Part shown: in pieces, positions 44,701 to 59,700 of the stretch
How the letters are laid out: the number at the start of each line of letters is the position of its first letter
Position numbering within the stretch: position 1 is the stretch's first letter
Source of the DNA: Undaria pinnatifida
Taxonomy: Eukaryota > Sar > Phaeophyceae > Laminariales > Alariaceae
Direction: 5' to 3'
DNA length: 64,000 bases
Assembly: GCA_012845835.1 (NCBI GenBank)
Contig: JABAKD010000027.1
Span: 12,880,487 to 12,944,486, forward strand
The notes under the pieces: model-generated
The model's input: only the letters and a program-made list of their open reading frames with translations
Told to the model about the DNA's origin: nothing
Databases searched by the model: none
Translations under genes and position numbers: made by a program

Positions 44701-47700
44701 TCTTTGGCATGTCACACGAGCAATAGCAGGTACCCAGTAACCCTTCCACGATTGGGAAACCCGCACCGGAACATCAGCTGTCTTGGCGCCATTTCCATTT
44801 TCAAGTCCAAGATAACTCAGCATCCTATTGTTGGTCCCGCGCACGGTACGAACGAGTATATACATCCATTTATTCGTGATCGATTCATGCATCCAGTCAT
44901 TGTTCAACTAAAACATTTCCAACTCCTGAGATTATTCTTGTCTAACTCCAAACCCTTTGTCCACAGATGTCGGGACTGCGGTGCCAAAACGGCCACTAGA
45001 TTGTTTTCCGCTTCTTCCTGTAGTTGTGCGTTTGTTTATTCACTGCTTGGTAGATATGTTCGGGATCGATAACAGGGAGACGATATCGTCAGGGTCGTCG
45101 AGGCTTCTTTTTTTTTTTTTTTTTTATCCTCCGCCGGATGTGTAAAAAAAAGCTTAAGCTCACCACGCTTCCACGCATTTTCATACACGTCGTGTGTCGA
45201 TTAATTCAATTGCCGTCGCAATCCAGCGCTAGCTGGCGTGTCCTTCGGTTCCCACTATAGCGATAGCGTCAGCTCTCCCTATCGGCGGTCCCCGTTACTA
45301 CTCCGGCAGCACAAGCGGCCGTTGTATACGGATGCGTGAGGCGGGTCTTCGTTGCTACCGGAGGCAAACTGGCCCCTTGTGTGCGCGGCCCCGACGTTGA
45401 AGGGATCAAACAATCGCACCAAAACTATACAAAACGGGTGAGAGGTGAACACTTACCAGTAGTTTAATCCTACACTAGAGGTTCCCAAAAACATGCGGTC
45501 TGAGAAATGCGGTATCCCCATACAAGGCGGCCACATTATACATACCAGGTAGTCACTTGGCGCGACCGGGGAATTGCACTCATTTCTCGGAATGAATAAG
45601 GCGGCTTCCCTCGATAAGGCGGTCATATTGCTCTCGCACACCACCGCCTCACTGGAGGGCCCCTCTAAAGTTCTGGTACTAATAAGGCGGTATCCCGATA
45701 TAAGGCGGTCACGACTGGGGAATTGCACTCATAACGTGGAATGAATAAGGCGGCTTCCCTCTATAAGGTGGTCGTATTGCTCTCGCACACCACCGCCTTC
45801 CTGGAGGACCCCTGTATAGTGCTGGTACTAATAAGGCGGTATCCCTCTATGAGGCGGTCACGACTGGGGAATTGCACTCATAACGTGGAATGAATAAGGC
45901 GGCTTCCCTCTATAAGGTGGTCATATTGCTCTCGCACACCACCGCCTTCCTGGAGGACCCCTGTATAGTGCTGGTACTAATAAGGCGGTATCCCTCTATG
46001 AGGCGGTCACGACTGGGGAACTGCACTCATAACGTGGAATGAATAAGGCGGCTTCCCTCTATAAGGCGGTCGTGTTGCCTTAGCACACCGCCGCCTCAAT
46101 GGAGGAGCCTACTACCGTATATAGAACCTGATAGCATGTGCCACACCAACTCCAAAGACGTTAGGCCAACCAAGGGCGGGTACAGTTAGTGCTAACAGTA
46201 GTGCTCTAAACACAATATGAGCCTATTTGGGACGTCGAAGGCAAAAAAAAAAGGTTAGACCAAAACCCACGATTACCGTTTCCTTTTTATTTTTATTTTA
46301 TGCTCCTGTTCTCCCTTTCGTTGCAAAAAATAGTCGGGTGTGCTTGCTGGCTTTTGCATATATATATTTGCACGTGTGTTCACTGCGATTGGCATTGCAT
46401 TAGCCAAACTAATCATAGCTGAATTTGCAATGGGTATCTCTTTGCCTTGGGGAGTTTGTGACCACAGAGCTCGCCTCTCTAGGCGGAGGCATCGGCACGG
46501 GCACTGGTTGTGCTGGGTGCAGATGGGTGGAAGTATCAGTTCACTGTGAAGAACACACACACAGATGCACCATCGGTGGCATGAAGCTGCCCGGGCCGCT
46601 GGGATCGGGCACGTGTGCGAACCGCACGCGCCGTCGGGGGCTGGCTAGCTAGCTGTGCCACATGCATGCCACATGCTGATTCTCGTACTAAACAATTGAT
46701 GCCTGACGTACCACCTCCCCAATGACAAATATTCACAGATGGATGACAAGGTAGCACTCGTGTTTTTGGTCGGTATATGAATGGATCTCAAAGGATAAAA
46801 CTAATCGGTACTTCGCTTCGAGCTTCCCGCTGCTAAAACTGCTGTAAGGTACCCTCGAATTAATCAAGCACGTAGCAGTTGCTATAGTAAAATATGCAGC
46901 ATGTCGTACACAAAAGAAAATGGAAATTAACCAAAAACAGCAAGTCATAGCAAAAAAAACGAAAAACTGCTTATGCGCTCCATGAGGTATTTACTACGTA
47001 CGGGAGAACCAGAGTAACCAGAACTCTGACATGGCCAGAAAAAAACCAAGGCTTTTGACGGGTCACGACCCGGCCCGCAGGCTGGGTCAGGTCAGGAGGT
47101 TTTCAAAAAATCGTGGGTAGAGTCGTGTCGGGTCAGGAGGTGTTTTTGAAATCTCACGGGTCGGGTCGGGTCGGGCCGGGCCAGATCGGGCAGGGTCGGA
47201 TCAGGATGTGTTTGAAATCTCACGGGTCAGGTCGGGCCGGGTCGGTTCGGGTCGAGTCAGGAGGCTTTCTACCCTGACGGGTCGGGCTGGGTCACCTTAA
47301 TCCGATCTACCTGGTAATCCGTGACAAATTACCCGTCCCGTGAAAAGTGCTGGAAAAAAATAGGGGAAACGGGTACGGTTTTTGTGTGTACCGTGGGTTC
47401 TGCATACTACGGTCACCCGTAAATACTGTATCAGGTAGGTACGTATGACCAGTAAACCGGGGGGAACGGACGTTTGCTTGATATACTCGTGGAATGTCCG
47501 CGTGTGACTTCGCTAGGGCGTGCATATATATATTGACACAGTAGTACTCTTGATAGTTTTTGGTGGTCAACACCACATCAAGGTACTTCACAACATTCTA
47601 CAGTGGTATTACAAAAAAATAAATAAATACGCTACAGTTGTGAGATCGAAGATTTCGTCGAAACTCATCTTTGTAAGCTGTGTGTGATACTCCGATCCGG

Positions 47701-50700
47701 CCTATTACGGGTTGTGTGTCCTCAGTAAGGATGAAGGTCGGCGACTCGTATTAGATACAAGAGGCAATCGGTAAATAATTTAGTCTACTATTAGTAGCAT
47801 GGCACCAGTGTCAGCGTGTCAGCTGCTGTGGATACCGTTGATATCAACCGCGGCATCATAAAATACCTTATTTTTTCCGTCATGTGCCAAGAGGGAGTGA
47901 CTCGTAGATCAGCGGGTGGATGTGGAGCTACCCCGTGTAAAAAAATACCAATATGCTCCTACTTCTAATCAACAGCACATCATAGCACCCCAGCTACAGC
48001 TACGCTTGATACACACGTTCCCTAAATTGCTTGCTTTATACAGCACAGCTCACCAGCACATGACGGCGCCATCCTCCGTGATCGCGCACGTAAAGTGGCA
48101 GCCGGCAGCGATAGCGATCGCGCTCGCACCTCCCAGGGGCACGGCGGGGAGGTCATCACCCATGTGGCCGGCTTCATCGCCGACGTTGTCCGTCGAACCC
48201 TAAGCGGAAAGGAGGCGGCGGCGAACGGGGGGGGGGGGGGGGGTGGGACATCGTTCATCATGCGAGGTCGTACCATAGAAGATCCTCACATGCCTATACT
48301 GCCGGGACGGAGAGGGGGAGGGAGGGGGCGGGGCAATCCTGCTAACGCTTGGCAGTAGTCCGTCAGACCATAAGGCCCTTACGGGGTGGGGGCGGGGCAA
48401 TCCTGACCATGCATGACAGTAGTCTGTCAGACCACAGTCTACTACCCTACGGGGAGGGAGGTGTCATCATTGTCGTGTATGACCGTAGTCTGTTAACACC
48501 ATAATCTAGACCGCCAGGGAAAAGGGGGGACACAGAGGAAGGCGGGGAATAACCAGCATAATCCATGGCCGTAGCCTGTCATGCCAGGCTATAGACCCTC
48601 GCATCGCTGCAATGCCGGGATGGGGCACGGGGGAGGGTGTGTGCGATATCATCGTATCACGCATGGTCGCTCGAAATCACTTGCCCACCTGCGTGCGCAG
48701 GTGGGACTGCGCTGGCAGGTTTGAAGAGGGGTTTCCACACTGTTAATGCGAGCGAATGGCACCTTGGCACACGCTTTTTCAGCCCAGGGTACATTTTTTT
48801 TGCCGTGGTCGAACGATTAGTGGAAAATATGTGCGGATGATATTCGGGGGGTTTCCACACGACTGTAGGCATTTGCAAGTTGAATGATAATTAATTATTC
48901 AAGTGCGAACTCGTGTGCTGATGTGCGCTGCTGTTTACTGCTGTGTGTGACCGCGTGTGCTGGTGGGGCGGTGCTGGCAGATTAGTGGCTCGCTCCGCTC
49001 GAATTCACCGGTCGGTCCGCGTGTGCCGGCGGGACTGCGCTGGTAGATTAGTGGCTCGTCTCGCTCGAAATCACTTGCCGGTCGGCGTGTGTTGGTGGGA
49101 CTGCGCTGGTAGATTGCTGGTGGGAGAAGCTCGAAAACATTTGGCAATATTTATTGCACGATTAATAGCCGAATTCGGCGACACTCGCTTGCGGCGGCGA
49201 CTGGGGCGGCGGCCTTAGCGCTGTCTTTTACGAGCCCCGGTGTATCCGCAGACGGGCTCCACCCCTTGAGGGCCAGCGGTGTCCTTGTACACCGTCCATC
49301 GCCGGTCGTGCTGTGCTTGCGCTTCGTGTATCAATGGAGTCGCGAATGACTTTCCCTGTATTCTCATACACAGCTGCCTCCGTAGTGGACAGGGAGGCCG
49401 ACGAACACGACTATGCCCTCACGTGCGGGGGGTTATCGTAGCGTTCAATGCTACTAGTCAACGACGGAGACAAGGGTGATACGGGGAAAACCATTCGGGT
49501 GTCCATTGGCAAACGAAGCCCAAACACAGCATTACCAGCGGAGGACGGCGTACAAGGACAAAGGCCGACCCTCAAAAAGTGCATTGGAGCACCTCGAGGA
49601 ATAACGTGGGGTTTGCAAGGACAGCGAACTTCGGCCGCCGGCCGCAACCGCCAGCCAGGCGAAGCCGAACTCGGCCAGTGATTTTTTGCCATTTTCGAGA
49701 AAAGGCAGAGGCACACTGTATACGAGACGAAGAGGGCTAAGCCTTAATCCTACACACATACATACATTTACTTACATTGGTTCAGTGGTTTTTACTGGGT
49801 TAGGGTTAGATATACTGTACTTCACAGTAGTACGCCAACCATTTCCACCAAATACGTGGCGAGTACAGCAGTATCACAGAGCTTTTCTCTCTCCGAATGA
49901 GGCAACGGCATGAGACACTTGGGTGCGCTGGCAGTCGACCGGCGTACAAACAGATAACTCATGAACCGCTCAGATATCCCCTTGCCCGGCTAATACTACT
50001 AGTGTCTGTGCGTTGTAGTTATAGTTGTACCCGAAGCACTTTGGAGATCCGTCGTCCACGCAACCTTAGGTGATAGCCTACTCTTTTTTGGTAGTAAAAA
50101 GTAACCTTGGACTATAACCACTTCGTGCAAGTACAAGGGCCGGTCGCCCGGGCGGCGCATCAGGTTATCCTCGAGCCTGGTATAGGTCAGCTTCGTGAGT
50201 TCGAGTCCCCCTGAGTGCATACTAGTAAAAATTCGTTCGGACTTTTCCTTGTGCACAAATTGACTTGCGGAAAGCGCGAGAGCGTGAGTTAGCAACACTC
50301 GATGAAAAATCGACGAGCAGTGGGATTGCTAACCCTATGCGCGGAAAAAAATTGCGGAAAGCGCGAGGGCGTGAGTTAGCAACACTCGATGAAAAATCGA
50401 CGAGCAGTGGGATTGCTAACCCTACGCGCGGAAAAAAATTGAAGGCGGGAACCGGGGGGGGAAGAAGGGATGACACCTGTGACCACGGCTTGTCCAGAAG
50501 CTGGAAAGTAGAAGTGTCGGAAAAAAAAAGTAACCTCAGGATGTTTTTTAACATGGACCATTAGCTTACCGTGCGCAACCTTACGCTGCAGGTTCGCTAA
50601 CTGCATGCATAGCCTACCTCGTAAGCTGCAAGGTTGAACATAACCTAAACTAGACTACAATAACACCAGAGCATAGCAGCACAGCGCGACATGCGAGACG

Positions 50701-53700
50701 AGTGCCGCCGCGCGTTGTACCCCTTACCTGGCCCAACTGTCCGTAATTGTTGTACCCGAAGCACTTGACCGACCCGTCGTCTAGGAGGCCGCACGTGTGG
50801 GAGCACCCGGTGGCGAGCGCCGTGGCGGTGAGGCCGGTGCCGAAGTCCACCACAGGGAGGTTGTCGCCAAGCTGGCTACTCAAGCGGCCGCGAGGCTCGG
50901 TGTCCCCGAGGCCTAGCTGCCCGTCGTCGTTTTGACCGAAGCACTATTCACATATTGCCCGGTAAAAAATTGATATATGTTCGAAAACCAAGTAGATCGC
51001 GAAGAGAACGCGGTAGGGACAAGGGGCGAAGGGGAGGCGGCGTGGAGATGTCAGCGGGGATGTGTACCTTACAATCAGCTTGGGGAGTTTACAACTCCAC
51101 AGAGCAACATGATTCAAGTCCTGGTACAAGTTGTCAACATGTCCCTGCTTCAAGTCTTAAGACTGCCGCAGCAGTATTAAGAAGCATCGTATCGACGACC
51201 TCGCCATGATTGCTCTGCGTACACGAACTAGCCCCGAAGTATTCGTATGGTTAAACGTTAAAAATAGTCCCTGATATCATACGAATACCCCCCTTGGTGT
51301 ATAATATATATCCATGTTTTGTATACCACACTATTAATAACATCAAATCTGCTACAATAATAAACTGATGTATTATTTCCAAAAATGTCACATTTATCCC
51401 CTCAAAATAATGTATAGTTTCCAGGCACATATTGAGCTGCCCCCCCCCCTCCCCCCCCCCCCCTCCCGCCCCCAATAATATACTGGTGCCAAAACCGTCA
51501 GATTTATCCCCTCGAAAGGATTTATAGCTTACATGCACAAATTGCCCCTTTCCCCCCCCCCCCCCGCCCCCCTCCAAACCCGCTCGCTTTTGATCAAAAC
51601 CAGGCCCCCCTTTCCCTTCACAGCTGTCAGATTTTGTCCCCCTCAGAAACGGGTTTTATAGTTTCCGCGCACAGACTGACTAAAATCATCCTGTTGACCC
51701 TGATAGCTACACTGTAGTTGTAAGGGGAGTCGCCGACCTATATCCTTAATGAGGACACACAACTCGTAATGCGCGCGATCGGAGTATCACACACAGCTTG
51801 CAAAGATGAGTTTCGACGAAATCTTCGATCTCACAGCTGGAGTGTATTTTAATTTTTATAATAATAAACAATACCAAGCAGGTGATACAAACTGATGCAT
51901 TCCTTCTACAACGGCCAGATTGTCCCCTTCAAGGATTTGTAGTTTCCGCGCACATATTGAATTCCCCCCCCCCCCCCCCCCCCCCCCCCCCGATCCCTCT
52001 TGTTCAAACGCCCCACCGAAAATCAAACTCTGCCAAAAGAAATACTACCAGGCAGCTGATATCACCCCATTATCTTTCTAGCCATCCATGCCGTAGCTCC
52101 AATTCATTTCCGCCCCCCGCCCCCCTTTTTTTCGCCTTGCTCCCTCTTGTTCAAACGCCCCACCGAAAATCAAAATATGCCAGAATTAACACTACCAGGC
52201 AGTTGATACCACCTCATTGTATTTCTAGCCATCCATGCCGTAGCTCCAATTCATCCCCCCCCCCCCCCCAAACGCCTCCTCCTTCCCCACCACCGGCACC
52301 ATCGCCTAGACCTAGCACCACGTGTATAGCAAGTCCCTATATCTATGCGATCTAAAGCTGTTGGAAATCCCCTTCCCCCCCCCCTATCCAACCCTTCAAA
52401 CACTCCGCCCTCTCTTCACTGGTTGTACGACCTACAGCATACACCTGATAACCTGATGCATTTCCTTCCACGGCTGTCAGATTTTGTCCCCCTCAAAAAC
52501 GGGTTTTAGAGTTTCCGCGCGAAGACTGACTAACATCACCCTGTTGACCCTGGTACAAGCTACACTGCAGTTTCAAGGGGAGTCGCGGACCTATACCCTC
52601 AATGAGGACACGCACCCAGTAATACGCGCGATCGGAGTATCGCACACAGATTGTAGAGATGAGTTTCGACAAAATCTTCGATCTCACAGCTGGAGTGTAC
52701 TTTACTTATATAATATATCCGAATTAATACGAGACAAAACTAAACGGCTTGACCCCCAGAAGAGCCAAGAGTCGCAAACACAGCAGCAGCAATACGAACT
52801 CCGCCCCCCGGCCTCCCTATCCCCCCCAACTTTGTCCCGTCAAAGTCTACCATGATACAAGTGCCGCCGGAGTCGAACACGGCACAGCGAAACAACGAAA
52901 AGAGCTAACAGCCAGAAAACACAACTAACACCAAGTCCGCAGCCCCCTTCCCCCCCCCCGTTTCGTGTATTTCCAGTTTGCTTGTACCTGGTATATAAAA
53001 TACCGCACCTGTTGAGTATAATGGTGTCTAATGTCGCGAGAAAGGCACTAAAAAAAAAACGACGTTTTCTCTGTTATATTACCATTCCCTTGTAGGATTT
53101 ATAGTACATTCCTGGTACGATAAAATAATGTGGAGTAAGGCTATCTAGTCCGCGTTCTATTACATCTCGTATGCTAGTAGTAGCGCGGACAAGGCACGAC
53201 TTTCCCCATTTTCTATGTTACTCCACCTGTTATTAAGCAAATATCAGAAGACGGTCAGTCAAAGGAAACGCCCAGCGGTCAAGGGTGTCAAACCGATCGT
53301 TCCACACTAAAACCTAGTAGTTTGCCGTCAGTCATGGGGCCAGTCATGGGGCGAAAGTGCCGTCTCCTGATATGCTTGTTAGTATAGTGTTGTCATGCGA
53401 GAAAGGCTGCTGCCCCCCCCCCCCAACACACACCATTGAGCCGCCTGAGTTTAGCCTAAAAAAGGTGTGCTCCCCGAGGGCCGTATCGGCTGTAATCTCT
53501 CCGGTGTGACTGTTGACCAACATCGGGTTGTCCCCCATCTCAACTTCCTCCCTCGTTTCCTACCTGGTATATTACACCTCATATGTTAAGCGTAATGATG
53601 TGGAGAAGGGTTTCCCCGCTCTCTATTCTTTATCCCATACGATAGGTTAGAACACATAATGAGGAGAGGGCTACGCTCGTATGCCACATCTACCCGTCGA

Positions 53701-56700
53701 CCGCTCACGCCCCCGGCCGGGGCCCAGCCGAGGCTTCCTCAGACGACACCGCTTCCAACTACCGCCCCCACGCCGCCCCCACCAACCTTACCGGAGCGAC
53801 GTTCCTCTAAAACGTGGTCGAAAAATATAAAATTTACACCAGGAGGGGCCGGCCTTCGTAAGGTTGGTGCGGGTGACGCGGGCGGCAACGCGTTCCTTGA
53901 ACGATCGCAGTAATGTGGAGAAGTCGGTGGAGCTCGGCACGCCGAAGGAGTTCAGCTGCTCGAACGCGCGTCCGTGGTCACCGTCGTAGAAGTGCCGTTG
54001 TCGAAGTGGTTGGTCGAACAGTCCGAAGGAGTTCAGCTGTTCGACCAACCACTTTGACGACGGTGACCAGGGACGCGCGTTCGAGCAGCTGAACTCCTTC
54101 GGCGTGCTGAGCTCCACCGACTTCTCCGCGTTCCTGCGATACTTACTATTGTCCCTCCCTGACCCCACACACACGCACCTTCGAGTCGCCAGACTCGAGC
54201 ATGACACAGGTGTGCTCCTCTCCGAGGGCCATGTCGGCAGCAACCTCCCCGGTGCCTAGGTTGACGACGATGAGCTTGTCCCCCATCTCATCGGGGTTAT
54301 CGCCGGTGGCATTTGTGTCGCCCCGGCCAAGCTGCCCCCAATTGTTGGCCCCTAAAACAGACAAAAAGAAGGCACAGAGGTGAGGGGGGTGTGCAGGCAG
54401 CACACAGGCAAAAAACGACAGAAGAGCAGCGAGAAACAACATAAAAAAATCATCAATAACCTCAAATCGTAATCAACAACGGCGACGACAGCACCACAAA
54501 CAAAACCATCAACACCATCATCGACCATATGTACCAATTCAGCACGAGTAAGGACGAACGAAGCAACTTTCCGACTGACACCGGCGCGAAAAGATGATAT
54601 AAAAAAAGCCTGATCAATCACTGCCAGCCTCGCGTGCCCGGATCTCTACGTCCCGTCTGATGACCTGACTCTCCCACAAAGAACAAACCGAGGAACAGTC
54701 CAGTCACTTCTTTCAAACACACTACCTGGTATATATTATAAAAATAAAAACACTCCAGCTGTGAGATCAAAGATTTTGTCGAAACTCATCTTTGCAAGCT
54801 GTGTGTGATACTCCGATAGCGCGTATTACGGGTTGTGTGTCCTCATTAAGGATATAGGTCGGCGACTCCCCTTGAAACTACAGCAGTGTGTAGCTATCAG
54901 GGTCAACAGGGTGATGTTAGTCAGTCTGTGCGCGGAAACTATAAAACCCATATGTATAATATATTATTTCCATTGTTGGATTGTTATGTATTTATTTTTC
55001 CTCTCTTTTCTTTCGTTTTTCTTGCTTTTGTCACTTTTTCAAACACTCCACACATGGGAACAACAGCAGCAGCAGGTGCCATGGGCAACACAGCAGCAGT
55101 GGAACGTTTTCACACTTCGGACAGATGACGATCTAGATCATCTAGATCATACAGATCACGTGACACAGATCATCTAGATCATCTACAGTAGTAGATCCTG
55201 TATCTGACCGTATGGTAAGTTGTGCAGGATCTGAAAATAGAAGCGGAAGAGTGCAGACCAGACAAGACGGACACAAGAGTCCACAACAGACACAAATCCC
55301 ACCAGCACGAATTCCTATCGAGAGCTACAGCAGACAGCAGCTACGCCCATAGATGCAAGTATACCGGCCGAAGCAGAACGGGGGAGTGGTTTTGTTCGGG
55401 GCTTTATGATGTTCTCACATATTTACATACAGCAGTAGTACCACAGGGTGACAAACAACTAGTTTCTTCCGGTCAGAAACAGGCTTTTGAAGTACAACAG
55501 AAGAACAGCAGCCGTTAAATTTGGTCCCCCGCAAAAAGGCTTTTGCAGTTCCGTGCACAAATCGATAACCATCAAAGACTGAATGAACGTCTTCGCATCA
55601 ACTCATGGGTGTGCTACATTTTTTTGTGTTTTTCACAACCATGGAACTACCCTGACCCTATAACCCGTATACTTCGAAGTATATAAAAATAAAAATACAC
55701 TACAGCTGTGAGATCGAAGATTTGTCAAAATTCATCTTTGCAAGTTGTGTGTGATACTCCGATCGCGCGTATTACGGGTTGTGAGTCCGATCCCATATTA
55801 TACCTGGTATAAAATACCAGTAGACGAGCCCCCCGATGACGTCACTGGGGTGAAATTGAAAATAAACACAGCAGTACTGCTGTGTATCACTGGACAAGGC
55901 TGAGGGGGAGTCGCCGACCCATGTCCTTCTTGAGGACGTGCGACACGCGCCGTAAAACACGCGCGATGCGCGATCATTTTATCCCACCTAGCGTGCAAAG
56001 ACGGGTTCCGACGAACTTCTCGATCTCACAGCTAAAGTCTATTTTTTATTTTTACTAAAAATACGACGGACTAAGGGGAGTCGCCGACCAATGTCCTTCA
56101 TGAGGACTTATGACACACGCGCCGTAAAACACGCGCGACGCGCGATCGTTTTATCCCACATCCCCACCTAGCGGAGAACGCGCAAAGATGAGATTCAACG
56201 AACTTCTCGATCTCACAGCTCAAGTGTATTTTTAATTTTTACTTATAAATACGACAAGCTTTTCGATCTCACGCCTACGAACTTTTTTTTTTTTTTTTTT
56301 TTTTTATCCTCCGGCGGATGGGGAAAAATAAAGCTTTAGCTTACCACACTTCCACGTATTTTCATACGCGTCGTGTGTCGATTTAACTCAGCTGCTTTCG
56401 CAGCCCAACGCTAGCTGGCGCACCCTTTTGGTGTTTTTTTTGAAAATGTAAGCGTCCCGTTGGACGTGGAAGAAACACGCAAGATGTAAGGAAACGGCAC
56501 TGCGGGTGGTATACCACCCCATACTACCTGCATCTAAGTACGTACCAGGTGTCTACTTTCGTTTTTTTTATTTTTTCCGGTACTCTCTACCCGCGGTATT
56601 TGTATAAACAGAAGTCTACACTCGAACAAGCCACCGAGTATCAGGCAGCACGTACCGAGAGTTATGACATCATGATCAGACAATGTTTTTGCACAAAATC

Positions 56701-59700
56701 TTCATCTTGGCAATGATTGTAAGCCCTGGACAATGTTTCTGCACAAAATCTTCATCTTGGCAATGATTGTAAGCCCTGGGCAATTGTTCCTGCACAAAAT
56801 CTTCATCTTGGCAATGATTGTAAACCCTGGAAAATGTTTCTGCACAAAATCTTCATCTTGGCAATGATTGTAAACCCTGGACAATGTTTCTGCACAAAAT
56901 CTTCATCTCGGCAATGATTGTAAACCCTGGACAATGTTTCTGCACAAAATCTTCATCTTGGCAATGATTGTAAACCCTGACGGGATAATATAAGACTACA
57001 CATTATGCCAGTACATTCAGAAACAGCATGACGAAACAAATGCCATTATTAACTAGTGCTCACAACGGAAAACTTGAACCTGGTACGACTCGTACTCGTA
57101 CATTGTTTTCAATAGGACGGATGCAAACACTACCCAGAACTTGATCCCCATCATCTCCCTTTGCGTCTCGCAGTATTCGTGCAGTACCTCCTATTGCCTA
57201 AGCCCCCCTTTATCACAGGTGAAACTAGTATCACGGAGATCCACTGTTAACTGGATGAAACTACACACACAAAAAGGAAATCATCGCCAACTTCAAGGCG
57301 AGCTCTTCTACGCTACAACTGTGCTGCTTGATGCTGATTGAGGCTTTGCATGCCTGCCATGCCTGCCAAGACCAGCAAACAAAACAATTTTCAATCAAAC
57401 GCTATTGAACAAAGCCGGGTGCCTTCCCCCCCGCCTTTTGTTTCGTAATTAATCCTGCTAACAGCAGTAGTGGAGCTTCGTAATACGCAATACAGTACAG
57501 TAGTGGAGCTTCGTAATACGCAATACAGTAGATAAAAAGCTGGTGCTCTCCCGCAGCCGTCATATTTTGTCTCCCTCAAAACGGGTTAACGAAGGGCCGA
57601 GCGTCTTCGACTCACCAGCGTTGACCCTGGTACTCAAAGTATTATACTCCGAGTATATATTAATAGTTAGCACTTTTGACAAGGGGAGTGGCCGACCTAC
57701 AGCAGCATATCAATCATGAGGATATACACGCACCGTAATACGGGCGATCGGAGCATCACACACAGCTTGCAAAAATGAGTTTCGACCAAATCCTCCATCT
57801 CACAGCAACAGTACGAAGTGTAATTGTTTTTCGTACTAAAAACAATCCGTATGCCTTGTACTACATAATGCGACACCTGTCATCAAGTATGCGTTGTATG
57901 TACGATATGTGGTTGGGAGTTCGGGACCTGGCGGGTTTTTTTATTGCAGGCGAGTCTTGAGCTAATACAGCTAATACCTGGTAGTTGCAGCTGCGTCGGG
58001 CGTTCGGTGCGGCTCAAGTTAATCTTCGTTCTTCAATCACAAGTCAGAATGGAATACAAGAAGGTTGCAACAAGGTTTGCGCGAAACCCGTAATACTTCT
58101 ATGGCGAGGGGTGGACTTCGGTCTTCTGCCAAGTGCTGGAATATGAGATTTGAGCGTACAAAGTAATTGGCCGATCAGATGAATGGATTTTGATTGAAAA
58201 CGTTACCCGCATCTCTATGAAAACTTGACAAGTGGGAACACTACCCCCAGGTAGTCAGTCAGTCGCGGGTGGCGCAGAAGAGCAGAATTAGCAAAGGGCT
58301 TCCAAGCCTTCAAGTCAACAGAAAAAACAAAGGACTTCCAGGCTGTCAAGCCTAGCCAACAGAAAATGTGGCGAGAGGCCCACGAAGATTAGAATAGTTG
58401 CACAAAGAATACTACGCCCTGCTTTAGTTTTTACACACGATTCCACCACATTCTCCCACACCAAAAACCTGACAAAAGTCTCGGAACACTGGTCAGGAAT
58501 TCAGGAACCTCGATGACATTTCAGGTATCAAATTCCCCTCCGCTCATTTTTCGGACTTGGATATTGGACACAGCTTGCAATGATCGCTTTGCCGTCACCG
58601 TTGCCTTGGATGTTTGACAACTCCCGGGAATTTTACACAAGATTCTGGGAACACTGGATATTTCAGCGTTTGAAGGGATTAATGAAGGTGAGAATCGAAC
58701 CAGTGGCCCAATACTTCCAACATCACATGTCCTGCCGACGACGCCATTGAAACAAAACGCAGACAAAATATAAAATATGCAACAAACGCTACGTCCGCGT
58801 CCACGCCGCAGGGAAGGGCGCGTGTAGCATGTCGTGAGAGACTACCGCCTGTCTCGTATCATTATTGCGGGCGATCGTCTGAAAACCCATCAACTATTTT
58901 AGTTGACTTTACCGTCGACGGCTGATGTTCTGATGTTAGGTTTATGCTTCGTTCTCGCACCGCTGCCGGGCAGGAAGGACTGCGCAAAATGCAAACCCCT
59001 CGCCACTGCTCTGTACAAGTAAAGGCAAACACGATGATGGGGACTGGAGGTCAAGAGTAAGTCTTGATAAGAGTATACACAATTCGACGCAACTCGACGA
59101 GGGAAGAAAATGCCGAATTCTTCTCGCGATAAAAACGAAGGCACGCACCGTAGTGGTGAGGGGGAAGGAGAGCCCATTATGTGACCCCGGATCTGAGTTA
59201 CTACTGGGAGGGAGGGCGCAAGTGGTGCGAGGAAAATAAATGGGAAGAAAAAAGAAATGTTGGTGGGAGTGGGATCCGAAGGACGCGCCAGCTAGCGTTG
59301 GGTCGCAAAAGCAACTGAGTTTAATCGACACCCGACGCGTCTGAAAATACGTGGAAGTGTGGTGAGCTTGAGCTTTTTTTTTTTACCCCATCCGCCGGAG
59401 GATAAGAAATAAAAAAAAAAAGTTGGTACGACAGAGTACGTATATACCATGGTAATGCTGTACTAGGCACGAGTTCGTAGCTTCTACTATCGGTACGTAG
59501 CGTGCGACTGACTCTTCACCATGCCAGCAAGCACGTTTCCGACTACTTGCCTTTTGGCAACGTCCCGCTGGCTTTCACGTATCACATGCTCGCACAATTG
59601 CACACTACTATTGTTGTGTACTTGGTTTGATATCACGAAATACGCGTCTGGCGTGATAAATCCGAGATAACACGGGATAAATCTTCAAACGAACGGAGGA

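Noticed and set aside
50130-50215. Possible tRNA with GAGTTCGAGTCCCCC box
   Set aside because: A B-box-like word is present but neither acceptor nor anticodon stem pairs.
49999-50728. Possible extra RCC1 exon between exons 4 and 5
   Set aside because: Exons 4 and 5 join directly in phase 0 and complete one blade. No GQLG or HTC motif lies between them.
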